A DNA stretch of 35,734 nucleotides from a virus, in IMG/VR virus record IMGVR_UViG_3300030103_001111, positions 1-35,734 of that record. One strand, written 5' to 3'. This document shows positions 28,923 to 35,734 of the stretch, piece after piece (positions within the stretch are counted from its first letter, which is position 1; every line of letters starts with the position of its first letter). The notes below the pieces were generated by a model. The model saw only the letters and a list, made by a program, of their open reading frames with translations. It had not been told where the DNA came from and did no database searches. The position numbers and the translations under genes were made by a program.

Positions 28923-30952
28923 TGGCATCAGTTTTAGATAATATAAAAAACGTCTTTACAAAAACACCAGAAAAAAAAGATGTAGGTAACATGGTAGGAT
29001 ATTTTGGCGTAGGTACTTCCAAATCAAGAAATTATAAATACGAAGAGTTAGCCGAAGAAGGCTACATGAAAAATAGCATCGTTTATAGATGCGTAAACGA
29101 AATAGCCAAAGGTGCTAGTGCAGTACCATTTATGGTGAAAGCAGGAGATCAGGTTTTAGATAGTCACCCTATCATCACCTTAATGAGCCGACCTAATCCC
29201 TTGCAATCCCATAGTGAGTTCTTCAACAGCATCTTTGGTTTTCTTTTATTAAGTGGTAATGCTTACATACTTAAAGTAGGTTCAGATGTAGGCGCACCAA
29301 AAGAACTGCATTTATTGCGTCCAGACAGAATGGTAGTCAAGGGCGGCAGCAATCCTATACCAGACAGATATGATTATGTATTAGGTGGCAGAGTGCAGGC
29401 CTCATATGAGGTAGATGAAAGATCAGGTTTTAGTGAAGTTAAACATGTAAAGCTATTTAACCCTCTTGATGATTTTTATGGCTTATCACCAATGTCAGCA
29501 GCAGCAATAGAAGTAGATCAACACAACATGGCAGGTAAGCACAACATCAACCTGTTAAGTAACGGTGCAAGACCAAGCGGTGCAGTAATATTTAAACCGC
29601 AAGATGATGGTGGGTTTTCAGTCAATCTTACAGAGTCACAAAGACAACAATTAATAACAGACCTAAATAATAGATTTAGTGGTACAGCCAACGCAGGCAG
29701 ACCATTGTTATTGGAAGGAGATTTTGACTGGAAAGAGATGGGTTTAAGTCCGAAGGACATGGACTTCTTAAATTTAAAACATATGGCAGCTACAGATATA
29801 GCTTTATGCTTTGGCGTACCTAGTCAATTAGTTGGCGTACCAGATGCGCAGACTTATGCCAATGTAGCGGAAGCAAGACTAGCACTGTATGAAGAGACTA
29901 TTATTCCACACCTAAGAAAGCTTGAATCTGACTTCAATGAATGGTTAGTGCCTATGTTTGGGGACAACCTAGAGTTTACTTTTGACATAGATAAAATACC
30001 TGCACTCGCAGAAAGAACTAAGAGGATATATGAGAATGTTACATCTGCGGTCAGAGAGGGAATAATGACAAGAAATGAGGCAAGAGAAGCCATAGGCTTG
30101 TCACCTATTGATGGTGCAGATGACCTCTATATAAGTGCTACATTGTTACCAATTGGAGATAATGAGAATGAACAGCCAGACAATCCAACATCTGAAGAAG
30201 AACTAGATGCATATGTAGAGCCTGAAGAAGATGAAGAACTAGAGATGGAGTTTTTAGAAGAAGATGAGAAGGCTTTATCTGATATAAATACAACACCTAC
30301 TGACGGCATGGCAGCAGAAGCAAGGCGTGGCTTAGATTGGCGTAAAGAACACAACAGAGGTGGCACTGCTGTAGGCGTAGCTAGAGCCAACCAACTTGTA
30401 AATAAGGAGAGGCTATCAATAAGCACAGTAAAAAGAATGTTTAGTTTCTTTTCTAGGCACGAAGTAGACAAGCAAGGACAAGGCTTTAGGCAAGGGCAAG
30501 AAGGCTATCCAAGCGCAGGGCGCATAGCTTGGGCGCTTTGGGGAGGAGATGCAGGTTTCTCATGGGCAAGAAAGGTACGTAATCAAATAGAACGTGAAGA
30601 AGAAAAATTGTTTGCACAAGATGACCACATAGATATAAAACTTGTTGAAGAAAAAAATATAACAGGTGCAGTAAAAAAAGGTTTAAAAAAGAAAGTAGAT
30701 GATCACAATGAAAAGCATGGTGACAACCCTACAAAAAGAGCCACTTTACGTATGCTAGAAGCAGTTTTTAGAAGAGGTGTAGGTGCTTACAGAACCAACC
30801 CTCAATCAGTGAGACCGTCAGTAAGATCACCTGAGCAGTGGGCATACGCCAGAGTAAACAGTTTTCTTGCGGCACTGAGAACAGGCAGATTCAGAGGCGG
30901 CAAGCATGACACAGATTTATTTCCAAAAGGGCATCCATTAAGCAGCAAGTGA
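28922..30952 (+). CDS. Portal protein with two C-terminal accessory domains
   Basis: 676 residues from the ATG overlapping the terminase stop. Residues ~1-425 are an HK97-family portal (MKNSIVYRCVNEIAKGASAV, PNPLQSHSEFFNSIFGFLLL, LHLLRPDRM, FGVPSQLVGVPDAQTYANVA, REGIMTRNEAREAIGL). After an acidic linker come two domains I recognise from other phage head proteins: ~460-557 (RRGLDWRKEHNRGGTAVGVA, FFSRHEVDKQGQGFRQGQEG, YPSAGRIAWALWGGDAGFSW) and ~580-673 (AVKKGLKKKVDDHNEKHGD, LRMLEAVFRRGVGAYRTNP, WAYARVNSFLAALRTGRF). Typical portals are 400-500 residues, so this is a fusion. The extra domains are of unknown function and may enter the head or be cleaved. Confidence 0.92.
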   Translation: MASVLDNIKNVFTKTPEKKDVGNMVGYFGVGTSKSRNYKYEELAEEGYMKNSIVYRCVNEIAKGASAVPFMVKAGDQVLDSHPIITLMSRPNPLQSHSEFFNSIFGFLLLSGNAYILKVGSDVGAPKELHLLRPDRMVVKGGSNPIPDRYDYVLGGRVQASYEVDERSGFSEVKHVKLFNPLDDFYGLSPMSAAAIEVDQHNMAGKHNINLLSNGARPSGAVIFKPQDDGGFSVNLTESQRQQLITDLNNRFSGTANAGRPLLLEGDFDWKEMGLSPKDMDFLNLKHMAATDIALCFGVPSQLVGVPDAQTYANVAEARLALYEETIIPHLRKLESDFNEWLVPMFGDNLEFTFDIDKIPALAERTKRIYENVTSAVREGIMTRNEAREAIGLSPIDGADDLYISATLLPIGDNENEQPDNPTSEEELDAYVEPEEDEELEMEFLEEDEKALSDINTTPTDGMAAEARRGLDWRKEHNRGGTAVGVARANQLVNKERLSISTVKRMFSFFSRHEVDKQGQGFRQGQEGYPSAGRIAWALWGGDAGFSWARKVRNQIEREEEKLFAQDDHIDIKLVEEKNITGAVKKGLKKKVDDHNEKHGDNPTKRATLRMLEAVFRRGVGAYRTNPQSVRPSVRSPEQWAYARVNSFLAALRTGRFRGGKHDTDLFPKGHPLSSK

Positions 30953-31770
30953 TACCACAAACTAAACAGTTTCACAATATAAGAAGAGGGCGTATAAGCG
31001 CCAAACGTGAAGCTGCAAGACAGCTGAGAATTAGAAACAATCTTGAACGCATTGCGCAAAAAAGACTAACAACTTTATTTAGAAAGTTTGTACGCACAAA
31101 GGCTTATCTTTACAGAGAGTTTGGAGTCTATGATCTTAATAGCGCAATACAAGATATAAATGAAGAGTTACTACCCTTGATGTCACAGCATTACAGAAAA
31201 ACATTCCGTACTGTTTTTGCATCTGCAAATGAAATACATGACAGAGGCACAAAAGAAGAAGAAGTTTTTGTTATGGGGCAGAATGTAGACTTTGAAAGAT
31301 TAGTGGCATCTTATTATGCAGGCAGGACATTAGCACTTACTGGTGTATCAAGAAGAATAGCAAACAAAGTAGATAGAATAATTAGAGATGGCAGAGCAGA
31401 AAATCTAACACTAGCACAAATATCAAAAAACATTGCAGATCAAGTAACCCCAATAGCTAGGGGCAGAGCAGCAACCATAGCGCGTACAGAAACGCACAAT
31501 TCTGCAAGTTTTGCGCATCATAGCTACTATGTAGCAGCACAAACAAACTTAGGCATGTCCGTAGTTAAACAGTGGGTGTCAGCAGGTGATGCAAGAACAA
31601 GAACAGCACATAGTGTTGCAAACGGACAACAAAGACCAATGGAAGAGGACTTTATTGTAGGCGGTACTCCTATGGGTTACGCAGGTGATCCAAGAGGTGG
31701 TGCTAGAAATGTAATTAACTGTAGATGTGTGATTGTTTACGCAGATGAACAAGATGTTGTGCTTAATTAA
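30949..31770 (+). CDS. Head morphogenesis protein (Mu gpF / SPP1 gp7-like)
   Basis: 273 residues from GTG overlapping the portal stop (GTGA). Arg/Lys-rich N-terminal helices, then GRAATIARTETHNSASFAHH, VVKQWVSAGDARTRTAHSVA, NGQQRPMEEDFIVGG, MGYAGDPRGGARNVINCRCV: the MuF domain. These minor head proteins associate with the portal and are often injected or needed for infectivity. Length is typical and no toxin domain is fused at the C-terminus. Confidence 0.93.
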   Translation: MIPQTKQFHNIRRGRISAKREAARQLRIRNNLERIAQKRLTTLFRKFVRTKAYLYREFGVYDLNSAIQDINEELLPLMSQHYRKTFRTVFASANEIHDRGTKEEEVFVMGQNVDFERLVASYYAGRTLALTGVSRRIANKVDRIIRDGRAENLTLAQISKNIADQVTPIARGRAATIARTETHNSASFAHHSYYVAAQTNLGMSVVKQWVSAGDARTRTAHSVANGQQRPMEEDFIVGGTPMGYAGDPRGGARNVINCRCVIVYADEQDVVLN

Positions 31771-31796
31771 TCATTCAGATACTATATGTAGACATA

Positions 31797-32873
31797 ATGC
31801 CAATACCGAAGCCAAAAACAGGAGAAAGTAGAAGCAATTTTATGAGTCGTTGTATGGGAGATAACACTATGACGGAAGAATATGACACTGACCAAAGGCT
31901 AGCAGTCTGTAACTCAAGTTATAATTCCAAAGAGGAAGAACAGGTCAACGATGAAAAAAGAGAGGTGAGCAAAGATGTGTTCACTACAGAAGCAGAAGCA
32001 CAAGCAAGAGCAGAAGAAATAGGATGCTCTGGCACACACAGCCATGATGAAGATGGCAACACAGTGTTCATGCCTTGCGGTTCGCATGCAGATTACACCA
32101 GACTTACAGGAGAAGAACTTGACAATGAAGAGTCAGGTTATGGTTACGGTGGTCGCATGAAGCCTAAGAAAAAGAAACCTAAAAAGAAAGAAGCAGGCTG
32201 TACATGTGATGACAATATTTCAGAACTAAAATCTTATGTTGAAGTACATTCTGAAATAAAAGCAGATGCTAATGAAGATGGCACGTTTGAAGGCTACGGC
32301 TCTGTTTTTAACAATACTGATTTAGGCAATGATGTAATCAAAAGCGGTGCTTTCACAAAAAGCCTGCAAGAAAGAGGCACAAGAGGTGTCAAACTTCTAT
32401 ACCAACATAAATCAGATATGCCTATAGGTGTGTTTGATGAGATAAGAGAAGATTCACATGGACTTAGAGTCAAGGGTAGATTGGCTTTAGGTACAACAGC
32501 AGGCAGAGATGCTTATGAATTATTAAAAATGGGTGCATTAGATGGTCTTAGTATAGGCTTTCGTGTAAACCCTAAAGAGGTTTCTTTTGATAAACGCAAT
32601 AACCAACGCATTATCAAAGAGGTAGACTTAATGGAAATTAGCCTTGTTACTTTCCCTATGAATCCGAAAGCTACGGTTCGTCAGGTAAAGGGTGAGGAGA
32701 TTTCCATAAGGGAATGGGAGAGTGGATTGCGTGATGCTTTCAACCTGTCTCGTTCAGAAGCGAAGGTTGCAGCAAAAGCTGTTAATCAGGCATTTACTCA
32801 GCGAGAGGTTGATGATAATGCAGAAGTGGTAGAAGCCATTAAAAAATTAACATTAATTATTAACCAACTCTAA
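31797..32873 (+). CDS. Prohead protease (HK97 U35-type) with Cys-rich N-terminal extension
   Basis: 358 residues. The protease domain (about 150-305) has AFEGYGSVFNN-type sequence (FEGYGSVFNNTDLGNDVIKS), VKLLYQHKSDMPIGVFDEIR with catalytic-type His, LKMGALDGLSIGFRV with catalytic Ser, and DLMEISLVTFPMNPKATV. About 145 residues precede it: KPKTGESRSNFMSRCMGDNT, EYDTDQRLAVCNSSYN, EEIGCSGTHSH and a Lys-rich patch (KPKKKKPKKKEAGCTCDD). The first of these Cys motifs is a short segment seen at the start of other phage proteases and portal-region proteins. It matures the capsid by cutting scaffold or delta domains. The last ~50 residues are helical. Confidence 0.92.
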   Translation: MPIPKPKTGESRSNFMSRCMGDNTMTEEYDTDQRLAVCNSSYNSKEEEQVNDEKREVSKDVFTTEAEAQARAEEIGCSGTHSHDEDGNTVFMPCGSHADYTRLTGEELDNEESGYGYGGRMKPKKKKPKKKEAGCTCDDNISELKSYVEVHSEIKADANEDGTFEGYGSVFNNTDLGNDVIKSGAFTKSLQERGTRGVKLLYQHKSDMPIGVFDEIREDSHGLRVKGRLALGTTAGRDAYELLKMGALDGLSIGFRVNPKEVSFDKRNNQRIIKEVDLMEISLVTFPMNPKATVRQVKGEEISIREWESGLRDAFNLSRSEAKVAAKAVNQAFTQREVDDNAEVVEAIKKLTLIINQL

Positions 32874-32882
32874 GGAGCAATT

Positions 32883-34100
32883 ATGTCTGAAGATATAAAA
32901 AATGCTATAAATGAAATTGGTCATACTTTTGAAGAATTTAAAAAAGCTAATGACGAAAGACTTGATAGCATAGAAAAAGGGCAAAATGTTGATACTCTAG
33001 TTGATTCAAAACTTGAAGCTATTGAAGAAAAACTTAATAGCCTTGAGGATATCAACCAAGAAATCACACAAGCCAAACAAGCTCAAGACGGAATCAAAGA
33101 GCAGGTTGAAAATCTTGAAACTCTTATGAAGAGACCAAACTCAGGATTGGAATCCAAGCAAATTGATGAAGGTCTAGCAGCTTTTGATCTTTACTGCAGA
33201 AAAGGACTAGAAGGTCTTGATGATGCAGAAAAGAAAGCATTAACCGTCAGCAATGACTCAACAGGTGGATATCTTGCGCCACCAGAATATGTAAGAGAGT
33301 TACTAAAAACTGTAACTGAAATCTCACCTATTCGTTCTCTAGCAAGAGTAAGAAGCACTGGATCAAGATCAATCCAAGTGCCTAAAAGGACTTCTCAATT
33401 CTCTGCCCAATGGGTGTCAGAGCAAGGCACAAGGTCCGAAACTACTGGTTACGAAGTAGGATTGGAAGAACTGCCTGCACATGAGTTGTACGCTTTGGTA
33501 GATATCTCTGAGCAAAACTTAGAAGATACTGTCTTTGATCTAGAAAGTGAGATGCAATCAGAGTTTGCAGAGCAATTTGCAAAAGCTGAAGGAACTGCAT
33601 TTGTTAGCGGTAACTCAGTTGGTAAGCCTGAAGGTTTATTAACTAATGGCGATGTTAGCGAAGCCAATTCAGGTAACGGCACAGCATTATTAGCTGATGG
33701 TCTTATCACATTGGTACACAGCATCAAATCTGAGTACAGCAGAAATGGTTCTTTTGTTTTTAACAGAGGCACTTTATCAGCTATCAGAAAGCTAAAAGAT
33801 ACTGCAGGACAATATGTGTTCCAAGCAGGTATGTCTCTACAAGCAGGTGTTCCTAATACTATATTGGGTTACCCTTATGTAGAAGCTACTGATATGCCAG
33901 ACGTAGGTGCAGGTGCTTATCCTGTCTTGTTTGGTGACTTCAGAAGAGCCTACATGATCGTAGACAGAGTTGCTTTAGCTGTTACAAGAGATCCGTTCAC
34001 ACAAGCTACTTCAGGTAATGTTAGATACATTGCAAGAAGAAGAGTTGGTGGGCAAGTTGTACAAGCCGAAGCTATTATTAAACAAAAAGTATCAGCGTAA
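32883..34100 (+). CDS. Major capsid protein (HK97 fold)
   Basis: 405 residues with AAGGAG before the start. Residues ~1-85 form a charged coiled-coil delta/scaffold domain (SKLEAIEEKLNSLEDINQEI), followed by the HK97 capsid: SNDSTGGYLAPPEYVRELLK, SPIRSLARVRSTGSRSIQVP, FAEQFAKAEGTAFVSGNSVG, NTILGYPYVEATDMPDVGAG, VLFGDFRRAYMIVDRVALAV. The upstream protease probably removes the N-terminal domain between about residues 95 and 125. Full length and intact. Confidence 0.96.
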   Translation: MSEDIKNAINEIGHTFEEFKKANDERLDSIEKGQNVDTLVDSKLEAIEEKLNSLEDINQEITQAKQAQDGIKEQVENLETLMKRPNSGLESKQIDEGLAAFDLYCRKGLEGLDDAEKKALTVSNDSTGGYLAPPEYVRELLKTVTEISPIRSLARVRSTGSRSIQVPKRTSQFSAQWVSEQGTRSETTGYEVGLEELPAHELYALVDISEQNLEDTVFDLESEMQSEFAEQFAKAEGTAFVSGNSVGKPEGLLTNGDVSEANSGNGTALLADGLITLVHSIKSEYSRNGSFVFNRGTLSAIRKLKDTAGQYVFQAGMSLQAGVPNTILGYPYVEATDMPDVGAGAYPVLFGDFRRAYMIVDRVALAVTRDPFTQATSGNVRYIARRRVGGQVVQAEAIIKQKVSA

Positions 34101-34114
34101 GCGAGGAGTAAATT

Positions 34115-34579
34115 ATGAAAGACTTATCTAATAATATTAACCCTGCTGTTTCTATTATCAATGCGGTTAAAACTGCGGCAGGTAATGGAACTGGTGTTGA
34201 CTTACAAGGATATGAAAGTGCAACTGTATTAGTTGATGTTGGAGCAGAAGGAGATACTTTATCTAGTTCTGTTTATTTTGAGGTTTCTTTAGAAGAATCT
34301 GATGATGACTCAACTTATACTGATGTCGCTCAAGCGGACATCGTAGACGGTACTATCGCTGCAGGGGGAATCTTCCTAAAGCTAGATGGTACAGCAGGAG
34401 GTAACCCTGATTCAGCAGGCGGTATCTTCCGTGTAGGCTACGTTGGCAACAAGAGATACATTAGAGTTGTACTAGCTAAGACTGGAACTCACTCCAACGG
34501 TACACCTATCGGTGCTATGGTTGTGAGAGGAGCCGCTAGACATAGCGGAGACAACGCTTTTACAGCACATAACGCTTAA
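34115..34579 (+). CDS. Head decoration/structural protein candidate
   Basis: 154 residues, Gly/Ala/Asp/Val-rich and beta-type (GYESATVLVDVGAEGDTLSS; VYFEVSLEESDDDSTYTDVA; NKRYIRVVLAKTGTH). Such a protein directly after the capsid gene is frequent in HK97-type phages, and the sequence resembles a family annotated only as phage structural protein. GAGG precedes the ATG. Possibly a capsid decoration or head-completion protein; no catalytic motif. Followed by a strong hairpin. Confidence 0.6.
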   Translation: MKDLSNNINPAVSIINAVKTAAGNGTGVDLQGYESATVLVDVGAEGDTLSSSVYFEVSLEESDDDSTYTDVAQADIVDGTIAAGGIFLKLDGTAGGNPDSAGGIFRVGYVGNKRYIRVVLAKTGTHSNGTPIGAMVVRGAARHSGDNAFTAHNA

Positions 34580-34587
34580 TTTAGCAT

Positions 34588-34617
34588 GGGAACGTGGGGG
34601 TTTTGCCCCCACAACCC
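34588..34617 (+). terminator. Strong GC hairpin behind the capsid genes
   Basis: GTGGGGG (34594-34600), loop TTTTG, CCCCCAC (34606-34612), extended by GGG (34588-34590)/CCC (34615-34617). No T-run follows, so partial termination, RNA processing or 3'-end protection of highly expressed capsid mRNA is more likely than a full stop. GC content here contrasts sharply with the surroundings. Confidence 0.55.
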
Positions 34618-34632
34618 TAAGGGAGAAAATAA

Positions 34633-34965
34633 ATGTCAAAAAGTTATAAAATTTTAGTTCCTAAACCTGCAACAGCAAATAAAGAAGGCACTGATGTAAG
34701 GTTATATATGGCAGACGAAGTTGTTGAAGCCAAAGAAGATTGGCAATCAGATGTTATGTCTATGTTTGTAGATAACGGTTGGGCAATGGAAGTCAAAGTA
34801 AAGGGTAATGCCGAAGAAGCAGGCGAGCCTGTGAGAGCAAGAAACAAAAAAGGACAATTAGTGGCAGATGATCCAAGCACACCTGATGTCAATGAGGCAT
34901 GGGAAGGTGGCGAAGCACCTAAGAAAACTACTAAAAAAAGAACGACTAAGAAGAAAAAGGCTTAG
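34633..34965 (+). CDS. Hypothetical protein with Lys-rich tail, head region
   Basis: 110 residues, GGGAG before the ATG. N-terminal MSKSYKILVPKPATANKEGT, DVRLYMADEVVEAKEDWQSD, MFVDNGWAMEVK form a small beta/alpha domain. The C-terminal ~20 residues are almost only Lys and Thr (APKKTTKKRTTKKKKA), a tail suited to binding DNA or acidic partners. No named family; head-tail connection region by position. Followed by a 90-bp spacer without a gene. Confidence 0.6.
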   Translation: MSKSYKILVPKPATANKEGTDVRLYMADEVVEAKEDWQSDVMSMFVDNGWAMEVKVKGNAEEAGEPVRARNKKGQLVADDPSTPDVNEAWEGGEAPKKTTKKRTTKKKKA

Positions 34966-34978
34966 TTAGGAAACCCTA

Positions 34979-34995
34979 ATCACTAATTTAGTGAT
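34979..34995 (+). repeat. Perfect 8+1+8 palindrome
   Basis: ATCACTAA-T-TTAGTGAT lies in the spacer between 34965 and 35055. A smaller pair, ATGGT/ACCAT, lies near 35021-35034. Could be a weak hairpin or operator; TAATAT just downstream could act as a -10, but no convincing -35 is seen. Confidence 0.35.
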
Positions 34996-35054
34996 AATAT
35001 TAATTCAGCAGATGCTAACGATGGTAGAAACCATGAACAATAAAGGGAATATTT

Positions 35055-35408
35055 ATGAGTGCAGGCTATCATCATTTCATCATAGAACAGGGAGCGACCT
35101 TTGGTCAGACTCTAACATTAAAGGACTCTAGCGATACTTTAATCAATCTTACTGGCTATACGTCAGCAGAAATGGACTTGAGGGAGACTCCTGAGAGTTC
35201 ATCTGAGGTTATCACACTCACCACAGCCAATAACAGAATCGCATTGGGCGGTTCAGCAGGCACAGTTACACTTACTATATCAGCAGCCGATACGGCTAAT
35301 TTAACGGCAGGAGACGGTGTTTTTGACCTTGAGATAGTAGATGGTAGCAGTAGGGTGTATCGCATATTAGAAGGCACTTATACGATCAGGAGGAACATCA
35401 GCAGATAA
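35055..35408 (+). CDS. Conserved phage structural protein
   Basis: 117 residues. FIIEQGATFGQTLTLKDSSD, INLTGYTSAEMDLRETPES, LTTANNRIALGGSAGTVTLT, ISAADTANLTAGDGVFDLEI, VYRILEGTYTIRRNISR follow a common phage family (Q-G-A-T-F, L-T-G-Y-x-A, I-x-L-G-x-x-x-G-x-I-T-L-x-I-x-A, G-x-Y-D-L-E), a single beta-sandwich domain of the type also found at the N-terminus of BppU-like proteins. Exact role unknown; a neck or appendage component is likely. AAAGGGAA precedes the start. Confidence 0.65.
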   Translation: MSAGYHHFIIEQGATFGQTLTLKDSSDTLINLTGYTSAEMDLRETPESSSEVITLTTANNRIALGGSAGTVTLTISAADTANLTAGDGVFDLEIVDGSSRVYRILEGTYTIRRNISR

Positions 35409-35734
35409 TGGCTATATCAAAGGTCACAACCTCCAATACCAATACAATAAACAAAGTAACCGTAACTGACGGAGATGCTATAAGCATCATAACTGTAGGC
35501 ACACAGGGTCTAGCAGGTGCGGCAACACTATTAGGAAAATCTACTGAAGCAGAAACAGTAGGCTCTAGTGATGCAGGCTCTACAGTAATATACGACCACA
35601 GCAACGCTAGATGGCTTGCAACCACGTCAAGCAATGCAACATCACTTAATACCAAGCTAGCAGGTCTAGTATTTACAGCAGGTGGGGCAACAGTTACAGG
35701 AGTTTTAGACGAGGACAATTTAGGCAGTGACAGC
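35408..35734 (+). CDS. Structural protein, 3' truncated by window edge
   Basis: The frame stays open from ATG 35408 (TAATG overlap) to the last base, 109 residues. MAISKVTTSNTNTINKVTVT, SIITVGTQGLAG, STVIYDHSNARWLATTSSNA, LTTGG-like FTAGGATVTGVLDEDNLGSD indicate an Ala/Thr/Gly-rich beta protein similar to those following the preceding family in other phages, perhaps a fibre or virion surface protein. No end, so no firm assignment. Confidence 0.6.
   Translation, partial: MAISKVTTSNTNTINKVTVTDGDAISIITVGTQGLAGAATLLGKSTEAETVGSSDAGSTVIYDHSNARWLATTSSNATSLNTKLAGLVFTAGGATVTGVLDEDNLGSDS

Noticed and set aside
1-35734. CRISPR array, insertion sequence, rRNA genes
   Set aside because: No regularly spaced repeats, transposase motifs or rRNA sequence were seen on reading both strands.

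Overview
This window reads as most of one tailed-phage genome (siphovirus type, HK97-fold capsid) that infects a Gram-negative host, seen in permuted order. No host chromosomal genes, rRNA or tRNA are recognisable. By eye the base composition is AT-rich (roughly upper 30s % GC). Genes are packed with TAATG/ATGA/GTGA/TTGA start-stop overlaps. Two-component spanins and a CsgG-type outer-membrane pore point to a host with an outer membrane. The low GC and the gene families resemble phages of marine heterotrophic bacteria; that is inference, not proof.

Layout. (1) 1-7588, rightward: end of a tail assembly chaperone with a probable -1 frameshift, tape measure, distal/minor tail proteins, NlpC/P60-like tail peptidase, long tail-tip/fibre protein, GNAT-like protein. 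(2) 7588-12995, rightward: lysis-type genes (membrane/coiled-coil protein, i-spanin, o-spanin, small membrane protein, thermonuclease, endolysin) with a curli-like set inserted among them: CsgF-like, CsgG-like, a curlin-like repeat protein and a FecR-domain protein whose last residues also carry curlin-like motifs. (3) 13091-16936, leftward: a 2OG-Fe(II) oxygenase, an XRE regulator and many small accessory genes. (4) 17020-20094, leftward: recombination genes (RecB-like nuclease, ERF annealing protein, Ref-like HNH nuclease). (5) 20173-25343, rightward: Cro-like regulator, helix-turn-helix replication protein, primase-helicase, methyltransferase, PAPS-reductase-like protein, small partner, ParB-like protein. 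(6) 25478-26995, leftward: gamma-glutamylcyclotransferase-like protein and amidoligase. (7) 27155-35734, rightward: terminase subunits, portal with two extra C-terminal domains, MuF-like protein, protease, major capsid protein, small head proteins, and a last gene cut by the window edge. The neck and tail-tube genes expected between the last and first genes are missing, so a circular or permuted genome only a few kb longer is likely.

Regulation. Three leftward transcription units (starting at 15888, 16936 and 26995) have the same control cassette: an 18-bp palindrome (TGTTTACA-N2-TGTAAACA, or a near match) overlapping the -35 of a sigma70-type promoter, followed by a similar AT-rich leader. 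They look like a phage regulon under one repressor, plausibly one of the two small HTH proteins. No integrase is visible.

Most notable points: the phage-borne curli-like export set within the lysis region, the repeated operator cassette, the amidoligase/cyclotransferase pair, the PAPS-reductase/ParB cluster, the portal fusion, and the slippery heptamer in the tail chaperone.
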